From: Melanopsichium pennsylvanicum
Taxonomy: Eukaryota > Basidiomycota > Ustilaginomycetes > Ustilaginales
DNA: 64,000 nucleotides
NCBI GenBank assembly: GCA_900208305.1
Contig: OAPG01000021.1
Location: 1 to 64,000 of the forward strand
Direction of reading: 5' to 3'
Below the pieces are notes generated by a model. It saw only the letters and a program-made list of their open reading frames with translations. It had not been told where the DNA came from and made no database searches. The position numbers were made by a program, and so were the translations under genes. Below are positions 9,431 to 18,129 of the stretch, piece after piece (within the stretch, counting starts at the first letter, position 1; each line of letters starts with the position of its first letter).

Positions 9431-12319
9431 TCACTCGGCTTCTGCTTCATCTTCATCCCTCTCACTACTCATCACCCGTTCTCCAGGGCGATCGATGGAA
9501 CGAAAGTAGCTCATGACAGTATAATCGAACGGAGCCGTTTTGGTCATGAGGTCGGGAAGCTTCTCCCCGAACGACTGGGTTGTGTCCCTTCTAGTCGAGC
9601 GTCTTTTCGAGTGTATCGCACTGTTCTGAGCTGTCTTTGACTTTGATGCGGAGACCAGCACGGAAGAAGGTTTGGACGCTGTTGATGAAGATGCTGCGCT
9701 TGACGCCTTAACAGGCGATTTGGTAGGTTTTGGCAAAGCGCTCGTCCTGTTCTTTCCAAGAGGCGTGGTGCCAAGAAAAGCGGCCAGAATGCTCTCCGCC
9801 TCGCTCTCTGTCAGTGCACCTCCAAAAGCTCTTCCTTTTTCACGCTTCTCTTCGTCCTGCGCGCTGTCTTCGGAATCTAAGGCCTCCGCCAGTCGCTTTT
9901 TCACATCGCCACCAAGACTGGCCACAGAGGGTGAGCGAGACAGGACCACTTTGAGCCTCTTCCTCGCACCATCCCCTCTACTCGCCAATTCCTCTGGATC
10001 CGCGTGTGGCTCTGAATGGAGCACAGGACTCGAAGCGGCCTCCGGATTAGTGGCCTGGATCTCAGCCAATGACGTGGAGACTTTGAGCGAACCCGTTTCT
10101 GGGATGGTTGGATACATATAGCCAAGTGAGGAAGCGATTGAGGATATCGACGAGCTTGATGACGATACCGATGGTGAGCGGGAATTACGCCCTTTGACGG
10201 AAGATCGGCGGAGCGTATGGCTCGTAAGTCGAGTAGATGAAGGGTGTTCGGCCGAGTCGGATGGCGCATCAGCCTCGAATGCAGAGTCGACCTCTGCGAC
10301 TTCGTCTTCGTCATCATATTCAAAGTCGGAGAGCGATCGTTCGGCGTATTGGCGTTGCCTTGCAGAGGCGACAGCAGCGGCTGCAGCGGCGGCACGCTTT
10401 GGTCGACCGCTGCTTCTTTCTGATGAAGCCTTGCCGTCGTGCTTTGACTGAGACTTGGCTTTGTAGCTCCCACCGACTTCTGGGCTGCCTCGTCTGCGCG
10501 GACGTGATTCCGCTGAGAGCGCACCCGCATCGGATCGACCTGTTGTTGGAGTTTCCTGATCATGAACCGCGGGGCTCTGCCTCTTTGAAGGACTTTCCTG
10601 AACTCCATGGCTATCCGACCGCCTGCGTCGCTTACGACGATCGTCTACAGCCGCAACAGCAGCAGCAGTCAAAGGCGTAGGTAAGCTCTCGACTCTCTGC
10701 TTCGGCTGCCGAGAGCTCACTCTGCGCGATACCTCAGGCTGGTCGGTAGGAGCTGGTGACTGCCTTGGCGTGGGACTTGCGCTCTCAGCAGTCTCCCAAG
10801 TGGCGCGACCGCCCTTGATGCGGATCTTGAGCCTAGGCGACTGACTGCGCGCAGCAGGATCGTCTGCTGAGGAAGCGCCCGGCTTGTTCCATCCAGTCTC
10901 GCTCTTGCTTGACAGCGCGGACGGTCCAGGAGAAGCAGTCTTGACATCATTCGATGTGGACAGAAGAAGGTCATAGCGCTTCAACGTCTCATAAGCATCG
11001 GCGAGAAGCTCTTTTCGCACATCCTCGACACGCTCGTGCAAAGGTTTGGCCTCTGTCTCTGTCGGCTTTGTATCTTGATCAGCGACATCAGATGCCTCTG
11101 CCCTGACTTGGTCTCGAGCAACGACAATCGGCTGAAGCAGTCGCGCTTCAGCGGTCTTGAGCTGCTCGATGCGCGATAGAAGCTTCTGGCGATCGCGCGA
11201 GAGACGGTCAACTTCGGCCTTTCGTTGACGCTTTTCCGCAGTCTCTGGTTTGCGGTGCCTGCGTTCGTATGCAGAATCGGAAGTATCTTCAGCCGCTTCG
11301 GAACGGAGACCGCGTGTTTTGGGCATGTAGAGGGTGTCGTCGCGAGGCTTGAAGTCGGGCGTCTCGATGAGCTGTTGGCGCTTGATGGCGAGCGTTGAAA
11401 CGAGTGACGACAGTGCTGGCACTGACATTGGGCGCTTGAGGACGCCCGCGATCTCGCTTGCCTTTGTTGGCGTCGCTGATGTGGCTGACGAAAGCGGGGC
11501 TTCATTCTTGCGCGTCTTGTCCTGAACATCTGTCGACGAGGACGCTTCGCGAGACAAAGGCGCGTCAGGGAAGATAGCACGAGCGAGCAGCTGCTTGTCC
11601 GAAGTAAGTACGATCACCGACGAAGAAGTGAAAGGTGGGGTGCACTGGGAAGGATGGGCTCCATTTCTTCCTTTGAACAAAGCTGGTCCTGGTGCAGTCG
11701 ATGTGCTGTTTGACCCTGAAGCATAACTGGGAAAGGTGGAAGCGGAAGGCGAAGAGGCCGGATCAAGCAAGAGAAGCTCTTCCTCGAGCATAGAACCGGC
11801 GAGCAGGGAAGAGACTTGAGATAATCTGGCTGGCATCATTCGTCTGCGAGAAGGACGCTGGGCGGTAGCCGTCGAAGTTGAAGTTGTACGCCCTTTCGAT
11901 GCATCGCGGTGTGTTGCAGGTGTGGAAGAGGGGGAGTCGGACATCGCTAGCTTGGCTGAGCCAGAAGTTGATGGCTCCATCTTTGTTGCTTGCGGACTAG
12001 CAGGCGAGGCCAGAGCGTCCTGGGGTGTGACTGGTACTGTTGGTGGAGGTGAACTTGGTGGAGACGATAGCTGCATATTCTCATCTGCTACTTGTCGCGC
12101 TTGCTTGTAACTCATACCATTCGCAAATGATGCACCTGAGTTGGTTTGGGAGCATTCTGCGTTGATCATGAGTTGATCTGGATCGTGTGACTCTAGGCGT
12201 CGCCGTAGCTTGACATCTCTCTTAGTTAGAGCGTGCTGTGCATCGCCTTGCTGTGCCGAGGAAGGCTCTGAGCTCGTAGAGGTTGCCGCAAAGAGCGACG
12301 TGAACAATCCGGCGGCCAT
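9431..12319 (-). CDS. Unknown nuclear-looking coiled-coil protein
   Basis: An intronless frame of 962 codons starting at ATG 12319; a TTG ten codons upstream is ignored. I do not firmly recognise the family. Most of it is disordered: Ser/Thr/Pro/Ala-rich with many short basic clusters (RRKRR-type, HRKPETAEKRQRK, RPRRRG) suited to a nuclear, chromatin-associated protein. A charged helical segment at about residues 340-460 is a likely coiled coil; its R-H-R-K-x-E-x-x-E-K-R core faintly recalls the Sas4-type subunits of histone-modifying complexes, a weak resemblance only. A compact C-terminal block (about 900-950, around PDLMTKTAPFDYTVMSYFRS) is the other part likely to be ordered. Ser-rich runs and an Ala-rich repeat occur near residue 650. 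It is convergent with bub1 and its promoter lies in 12320-13211. Confidence 0.75.
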   Translation of the reverse strand: MAAGLFTSLFAATSTSSEPSSAQQGDAQHALTKRDVKLRRRLESHDPDQLMINAECSQTNSGASFANGMSYKQARQVADENMQLSSPPSSPPPTVPVTPQDALASPASPQATKMEPSTSGSAKLAMSDSPSSTPATHRDASKGRTTSTSTATAQRPSRRRMMPARLSQVSSLLAGSMLEEELLLLDPASSPSASTFPSYASGSNSTSTAPGPALFKGRNGAHPSQCTPPFTSSSVIVLTSDKQLLARAIFPDAPLSREASSSTDVQDKTRKNEAPLSSATSATPTKASEIAGVLKRPMSVPALSSLVSTLAIKRQQLIETPDFKPRDDTLYMPKTRGLRSEAAEDTSDSAYERRHRKPETAEKRQRKAEVDRLSRDRQKLLSRIEQLKTAEARLLQPIVVARDQVRAEASDVADQDTKPTETEAKPLHERVEDVRKELLADAYETLKRYDLLLSTSNDVKTASPGPSALSSKSETGWNKPGASSADDPAARSQSPRLKIRIKGGRATWETAESASPTPRQSPAPTDQPEVSRRVSSRQPKQRVESLPTPLTAAAVAAVDDRRKRRRRSDSHGVQESPSKRQSPAVHDQETPTTGRSDAGALSAESRPRRRGSPEVGGSYKAKSQSKHDGKASSERSSGRPKRAAAAAAAVASARQRQYAERSLSDFEYDDEDEVAEVDSAFEADAPSDSAEHPSSTRLTSHTLRRSSVKGRNSRSPSVSSSSSSISSIASSLGYMYPTIPETGSLKVSTSLAEIQATNPEAASSPVLHSEPHADPEELASRGDGARKRLKVVLSRSPSVASLGGDVKKRLAEALDSEDSAQDEEKREKGRAFGGALTESEAESILAAFLGTTPLGKNRTSALPKPTKSPVKASSAASSSTASKPSSVLVSASKSKTAQNSAIHSKRRSTRRDTTQSFGEKLPDLMTKTAPFDYTVMSYFRSIDRPGERVMSSERDEDEAEAE

Positions 12320-13211
12320 GACTTGCGGACGCGGCTCCACCAGCTGCAAAGGCAGCCCTTGTCGGCGTGGTCCTCACTGGCTGAAAGCTTGCGAGGTTTT
12401 TCACAGGAAAGGCATGGGTGCTATACGATGCGTTACGTAATTGTGCGATGATGCGCTGGAGAAGTCGCGGTTACAGATGTGAAGAAGGCTGTATTGCTCC
12501 AAGGGGCTGCTGAGGAAGCCGATGCGTATTTTGGTAGAACACGATTCGCACCGCAGTGTAACGAATGCGCTGAATATGATAGGTTGTAGATGGAACAGAT
12601 TGCTGCTTTGTGTGAGCTAGATATGTTTGATGTCGAAACGTAGTCGATAATGTAATGCTGTGGAAGATGGTATAGAGACTCTTAGTAGCCAAAACAAAGC
12701 ATACCAAAGGTCTTCGAATCAAAGGACACGAGACAGTTGTGGTGCACATTTATTTTGCAGGCGAAAAACAAGAAACCAAAGGTGCCCTTTCTTAACATGT
12801 TTCTAGATTTGACCTCGTCAATCTTGAATGGCTAACGATTCCTTCTTTGCTCAATCCTCTCTTTGCTCTGGCTTGTTTGTCGCAATCAGAGGTGCAAAGG
12901 CGCTCTACAATTTGACCTATTCATGAGCATATGTCCAAGTGAAATGCGAGACTGCGAATGATTCGGTAAGGTCCCAAAATTAAAACATCCGATGAAATGT
13001 AAAGTCAAATAATCACAACCATAAAAAGGTCTAAAAATTGGCACGAGCCCAACCGCTGTTGTTCCTGAACCACACTCGTCATTCATATACATCTCTGCAA
13101 TAGTACACAAGACATTCTAGGAAATTTTACAATGGAGCATGATCGAAAGGACATGTAAGCATGGCACAGCAAGGCACAGCAAGGCAGAGCAGGCGAGATA
13201 AAATACAGGCG
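12320..13211. other. Intergenic region without recognised gene
   Basis: About 0.9 kb between two minus-strand genes, holding the promoter of the unknown coiled-coil protein and the 3' flank of the penta-EF-hand gene. The short frames in both directions have no coding character that I can support. A GCACAGCAAG-type short repeat lies near 13164-13185. Confidence 0.45.
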
Positions 13212-13502
13212 TCAGGGAGCCGAGAGGCACATTTCCATGAATGTGTCGTAGTTGATCTGAACCCAGCCGCTCCTGTTGGTATCGTGTCGCTGGAAAGACT
13301 CGGTCAACGTCTTTATCACCACACACGCACGTACGAAACGGTCGAATGTGATACCAGCCGCAGTCATTCCAGGTCCTGTCGAAGGCATTCCACCTGTGGA
13401 CGCGGGGGTGGCGTCAGAGATGACTGGAGCAATCGAAGGTCAGCAGTCAGTCAATCGTTTGTCAGTCACTATCGAGCCCACATCCGACCCGAAGCCACTC
13501 TC

Positions 13503-13534
<32 letters not shown>

Positions 13535-14220
13535 TGACACCTATGATACTCACTGTATTTTTGCGAAACAATGTGCAGCAGCTTTGGTGAAAGTCTGTAC
13601 CCGAATGACTGGAGAGCATTCGAAAGCTCGTTTTGATCGATCGATCCCGACCTGTCCTGGTCAAAGTGGCGGAATACGCCTTGCCAGTCCTGGATGTACT
13701 TCCACAGTCCAGCAAACTCGTTGAAGCTGACGTGGCCGCTGCGATCGACGTCAAAGACCGACATGAGCATCTTGACCGTATCCAGATCGAACGGCGTCCA
13801 ATCTCCATTTACCAGAGCTTGGCTGAGTTCTTGAGGGTTGATCTGACCACTGCGGTCACGGTCGACTGCGATGAACCATTGCCAGAGTTGAGGATCAGCA
13901 CCGGGAGGCGGTCCGGTGGATGCGTTGAACGCTTGCGGTCGACCATACCCTTGTTGCGGAGGGCCACCATACGACGACTGTTGAGCCCCACCTCCGTACC
14001 CGCCATGCTGTTGGCCGGGAGGAGGAGCGCCATAGCCTCCTTGCTGAGTTGGAGGAGCGCCATAGCCTCCTTGCTGAGTTGGAGGAGCGCCATAGCCACC
14101 ACCACCACCACCACCACCACCACTATACTGCTGCTGCTGGCCATAGCCTCCCTGGTGACCGGGAGGAGGCGGTCCGTACCCACCGCCACCGCTACCTCCG
14201 TAAGAATATTGGTTAGACAT
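13212..14220 (-). CDS. Penta-EF-hand calcium-binding protein (ALG-2/peflin family), one intron
   Basis: Exon 1 is 14220-13554; exon 2 starts at 13393 or 13423 and ends with the stop at 13212. The product has 282 residues (292 with the upstream acceptor). The N-terminal 110 residues are Gly/Tyr/Pro/Gln-rich, with three near-perfect GYGAPPTQQG units, as in peflin-type members. Five EF-hands follow. Loops are visible as DRDRSGQINPQE, DVDRSGHVSFNE and DQDRSGSIDQNE in exon 1, with DTNRSGWVQINY in exon 2; one hand is degenerate, as usual for the family. Joining the exons restores the canonical order ...LLHIVSQKY - GITFDRFVRACVVIKTLTESF. Relatives dimerise and act as Ca2+-dependent adaptors at ER exit sites, ESCRT and membranes. 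A TTTC tetranucleotide microsatellite lies in the intron close to the 5' splice site. Confidence 0.93.
13501..13535. repeat. TTTC tetranucleotide microsatellite in an intron
   Basis: Eight or nine TTTC units (GAAA on the coding strand) sit inside the single intron of the penta-EF-hand gene, about 20-55 nt after the donor site. Read through, they would give a Lys/Arg/Glu run, which shows that the region is not coding. Confidence 0.95.
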
Positions 14221-14882
14221 GAACGTTCGCGTTAAGGCACTGTGCGTGTTGCCGTGAGAGTATATGTGGAAATGGATCGCTTGGCCGGGTTGGTGTACTA
14301 TAGCCGGTCAGCGACAATGGTGAAAGTGCAACGACAAGCTACGTGGCAGAACATAACCGCTAGGATCTACAAAGCTTCAGGGCTTGGCCAATGCATCAGA
14401 TGACGTCGTGACTGGGTAGCGTCTACAAAACTCGCTTGCAGTTGAGATCTAACAAGCCTGAAGAAAAAACCAGCTACCATCACCGGCCGTTTCATATTCG
14501 TATTTGAAACCTACATCCGCCCAGAGTCAGAGTCATTCGCTCGTTGTCTCGGGTTTCCATGTAAATGTTAACGCAAACGGCTTAGAGTGTTCTTTACGAC
14601 GATCTTGATGTGAGATTGAGCGTGTCCCTCACCAATCAACAGTCCTTCGCCGCAGCAAGCTGATCAAGTAGACTGCAAAACGGCTGAGCCATTCTTTTTT
14701 ACACCGGAATACCTTCTGAGTAATTCATTCATCAAATCCAAAGTACCACTCAGTCGTCAGGCCGGATATGTTCATACTGCTAATTTGCAGACCGTCACAG
14801 ATTTGATTTTTGGCTTCAACTAAATTCTGTAATTGCCTTTCCATAAACTTTTGTAGCGAGAACGCTATAGGAGAGAGAAACG
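14221..14882. other. Intergenic region, penta-EF-hand promoter
   Basis: About 660 bp upstream of the penta-EF-hand gene and downstream of the tannase remnant. I see no RNA gene and no convincing frame. Confidence 0.45.
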
Positions 14883-15010
14883 ACCTAAGTTAGCAAGATA
14901 GCGTAAACCAAGGCATGGAAGTTGTGCTACCAAGAATTCCGAGCTCGTATCTCGGGCTGCTCGCACTGCCTTGACGCGAGGGACAAATTGGATTGTGACC
15001 ATGTGGTTGG
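14883..15010 (-). pseudogene. Decayed tandem copy of the tannase-like gene's 3' end
   Basis: This 128-bp stretch repeats the last ~125 bp of the neighbouring tannase-like gene (15026-15155) at roughly three-quarters identity by eye. Translated in the same frame it aligns with the last ~40 residues of the enzyme: CEQPEIRARNSW here against CEQPETRARNTW in the intact gene. A stop codon follows Trp where the intact copy has Lys, and no conserved upstream part remains. It is therefore a relic, either of a partial tandem duplication or of a second, mostly deleted gene. Confidence 0.85.
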
Positions 15011-15028
15011 CAGGGACAGAGAAAAAAC

Positions 15029-16900
15029 TTAGTAGATAGCGTAACCAAAGGCATCAAAGTCGTACTTCCAAGTGTTCCGAGCTCGTGTCTCGGGCTGCTC
15101 GCACTTGACTGACGTAAGGGACGAATTGGATGATGACCACGTCGGGCGAGTGGGCCAACGACATACATTGACGGACTGGCCTTCGTCGCTGCTGCTCTGG
15201 GTCGTGACGGTAGCATTAAGATGGGCTGGGGCGGTGTCGTTCTCTACCCAGTCGATGATTTGACTCATCAGGCTTTCGTCCTCAGGGAACGGTCCGTTAG
15301 GCTGAAGCGAGTTGCTTCCGCAATGGGCTCCGCCCGGAACAAGGAAGAAGCGGTACCATGCGTCCAGCTTTTCTTCCCGCTTGCTCTCTGTGAGCTTCGG
15401 ATGCATCGTTGTCGCCACGGAATTGCGATAATACACTGACGATGCTGCTGGGATACTCGGGTCGGATTCGCCGTGGTAGTGAATCAATTTTCCTCCACTG
15501 TTGGCGAAATCTGAGAGATCAGGCCAATTGGTCTGCAGCGTGTCAAGGTACTCACGAGTGCCTTGGTCCATCCACTGAGCGAGTTTGTCGTTTGTCACAT
15601 TTGCGAACGAAGCAGCATCGAGATTGTCGAGGTCGAGGCGCTGCAAAAACTTGCGCACAAAGACACCTCCTGTGCTTGGAATGTTGAGCGTCCAAGAAGA
15701 AGTGGTATTGTCGTAAGTTGGCTCGGCATCGCCTAGCGAAGAACCAATCTGCCACGAGAGGTACGCCCTTTTGTGGGACGAAGTGAACAGACCTCTGTAC
15801 ACTTGCCTCGCAACCTCAGCATCCTGTTGGGTTACGTTGCCCTTTTGTTCGGGTTGAGAGGTTGTGGATGATCCGCCTGCCGACATCTGGCGACGACTGA
15901 AGCCGTATCCGAGCGAAGTGGAGCTCTGAGCTGCGCAATAGTAGCTCAAGCCAACGGTGGACGACACGTTGTAATTCAGCATGCAAAGGTCGGTCCTCGA
16001 GACGACACCATCGGAGCGACCATCAAGGGGGTCGCAAGCCTCGATGGTGGCATTGACGATGCGCTGCAGTGCGCAGGGAGGTGGAAAGTAGTCAAGCTGC
16101 TGCTCGATCGCGGCTGAATAAACGTGCAAGACCTGCTGTTGACTTTGGCGAAAAGCGGGCGCGCCGGCTACAACACCATCGTAGAGTTGACCCCATCGCT
16201 GGACCTGGCTCATGGCCTCACGTCCACCATCGGAGCAGCCAGAGAAGTAGGTGTAAACTTTGCTGGTGTCGGTTTCGCCATAGAGTGAAGGAAGAATTTG
16301 CTTAACGATCATGGTCATTTCGCCGAGCGCTTGGTACGAGAACATTCGCACGGCGTTCCAATTGAGCGTTCCATTCGCGCGGAGAACTACCTCATCCAAG
16401 GAGTTGCTGAAAGCGTCATAGCCTGCATCAGTGACGGCGGATGCTGCGCCATAGGTGAGTCCACCGGTGGCATCGCTGGAAAGGCTGTAGCCACCGCCTC
16501 CACCAACGTAAAATCGATTTTTGTACTCGGACGGACTGGGAAGGGCAACAACAAGTCGAATGACGTTGGATTCGGCACCGGCGTGCACATAGTCAAGCGT
16601 GACGTTACAGTAACTGACGGTGGAGGCAGAAGACGAAGTAGAAGTGGCGCCGGGCGCTGCACCACCTTTCGCAGATGAAGCATTGGCTTGCTGTGCGGTA
16701 ACGCTGTCGGGTAGCAGATGAATTCCTAGCAACGTTCCGTTGGTAGGGAGAGACGCGCGGATGTTGGCAACCGTACAGAGTGTGTCGAGTGTGGTGTTTG
16801 ATGCTGCATTTGTCTTTGACGCAAGAAGCAGCGTGAGTACGATACAGTACAAAGTCACGGACAGTGCCCTCAGGCCGAGTCGAGGGACGGCTGAACTCAT
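15029..16900 (-). CDS. Secreted tannase/feruloyl-esterase-family enzyme
   Basis: An intronless gene of 623 codons starting at ATG 16900. The first ~32 residues form a signal peptide with a hydrophobic core (VTLYCIVLTLLLA), so the product is probably secreted. The family (tannase and fungal feruloyl esterase, an alpha/beta hydrolase fold with a conserved disulphide next to the catalytic triad) is shown by FYVGGGGGYS near residue 130, the nucleophile motif GCSDGGREAM near 222, the Asp region HYHGESDPSIPAAS near 478 and the His region PGGAHCGSN near 526. The Cys residues beside Ser and His match the family's CS-D-HC signature. Members hydrolyse ester bonds of gallates or ferulates in plant material; the exact substrate cannot be read from sequence. 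Several N-glycosylation sequons are present. A TATA-like box lies 90 bp upstream, and a decayed copy of the 3' end follows directly downstream. Confidence 0.95.
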   Translation of the reverse strand: MSSAVPRLGLRALSVTLYCIVLTLLLASKTNAASNTTLDTLCTVANIRASLPTNGTLLGIHLLPDSVTAQQANASSAKGGAAPGATSTSSSASTVSYCNVTLDYVHAGAESNVIRLVVALPSPSEYKNRFYVGGGGGYSLSSDATGGLTYGAASAVTDAGYDAFSNSLDEVVLRANGTLNWNAVRMFSYQALGEMTMIVKQILPSLYGETDTSKVYTYFSGCSDGGREAMSQVQRWGQLYDGVVAGAPAFRQSQQQVLHVYSAAIEQQLDYFPPPCALQRIVNATIEACDPLDGRSDGVVSRTDLCMLNYNVSSTVGLSYYCAAQSSTSLGYGFSRRQMSAGGSSTTSQPEQKGNVTQQDAEVARQVYRGLFTSSHKRAYLSWQIGSSLGDAEPTYDNTTSSWTLNIPSTGGVFVRKFLQRLDLDNLDAASFANVTNDKLAQWMDQGTREYLDTLQTNWPDLSDFANSGGKLIHYHGESDPSIPAASSVYYRNSVATTMHPKLTESKREEKLDAWYRFFLVPGGAHCGSNSLQPNGPFPEDESLMSQIIDWVENDTAPAHLNATVTTQSSSDEGQSVNVCRWPTRPTWSSSNSSLTSVKCEQPETRARNTWKYDFDAFGYAIY

Positions 16901-18129
16901 CTGAAGAGAGAAATTTAGGTAGCAGAGAGGAATTGTTTGAGGAGTGGAATGGGTGAGATTATCAGGTTAGGACTTGTTGCGCTGGCTGTTTATATAAGAG
17001 AATTTGCTTACATCCATTTGATGATGCTCAGTATGAGTATGAGGGACGACACTTGAAAGTTTGTCAAGGGAACATGAAGCGAGTTGTAGGGCCAACTCGA
17101 TGCACAGCCGTGTTTCTAGACAAAAGACAGGCTTATTGTGGCCGCATACGGTCCGACTGGATTGCCATATGGGCAATGCATGAAGTTTGATGCGTAGCAC
17201 AGCCGCGAAAGGGGTCTAACTGGGTCGGATCAATGGTGTCACAATGATTGACCATGCGTGACGACAGATTGTCACGCTTAAGAAGTGCAGTAGATCGACC
17301 TTGACCACATGGTCATTCAAAATTGCAGCATAGCCTTTATGCCGATGACCAAAAAAACCGCGTGTTGTTTTTGACAGAGCATGTCGAAAGCTTGAGCCAA
17401 AGCGTTAAAATTATGCCGATTCCATGCATCGTTGCTTTATACCGAATCGGAATCACAAAATGAGCTATATTTTCATTATCATTATCAATATCATTATCAA
17501 TATCATTATCAATATTACTATTACTATCTTAAAATACACTAAAGGGTTCGAGGAGGTTTTTGATTATAAACGTCAAATTATGTTAGTTAAAGTAATCTAC
17601 TGTCGAGTCAGAGTAAAGTAAAAATTTGAAATCCGGTTTGGTTTTTGAACAAATTCGCCGCATGGTTTTGGCGTTTGCTGGCGGCCATGTTGGCCACATT
17701 TGAACAGCATTTGAACAGTGCAATTTGTAATTTCGATTTTGTCCAACATCATCCCGAGACGGGCCGTGGAAGTGAGGTGATTTTTGAATCCAAAAGAATA
17801 ATAAAATGTGTCAAACTTGTGTGACTTAACTACTTTAAGTTAACGTGTGTGTTGGTTGGCTCGCACGGTCTTTTTTAGAGATGACACTTCGACTTAACAA
17901 TTGAGCGAGTAGTAATTTGTATTTATCTATTATATTTATACACGCAAAGTAACACAAAAGCTTAACCAGAAAGGTGTTGTCTCACATCGTCATCCATTCC
18001 GCTCATTCACACATTGATTCTCCTTCTCTCTAAGCTTTGAGCTGGTCTCAGAAGTCGATACACAGCCTTACGATACACAGCCTTACAATTGAGCGAGGCT
18101 CGCTAGCACATACACCAACACCACAAAAG
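16901..18129. other. Divergent intergenic region, AT-rich
   Basis: 1.2 kb between the tannase-like gene and the zinc transporter. A 12-bp unit (ATTATCAATATC) is repeated about three times at 17475-17525. A perfect 15-bp tandem duplication (CGATACACAGCCTTA) at 18056-18085 lies in the transporter's probable leader. The middle part (17400-17950) is AT-rich and has no supported frame. Confidence 0.5.
16989..16996 (-). promoter_or_regulatory. TATA-like box of the tannase-like gene
   Basis: TATATAAA on the minus strand, about 90 bp upstream of the ATG at 16900. Position and match fit a core-promoter TATA element. Confidence 0.6.
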
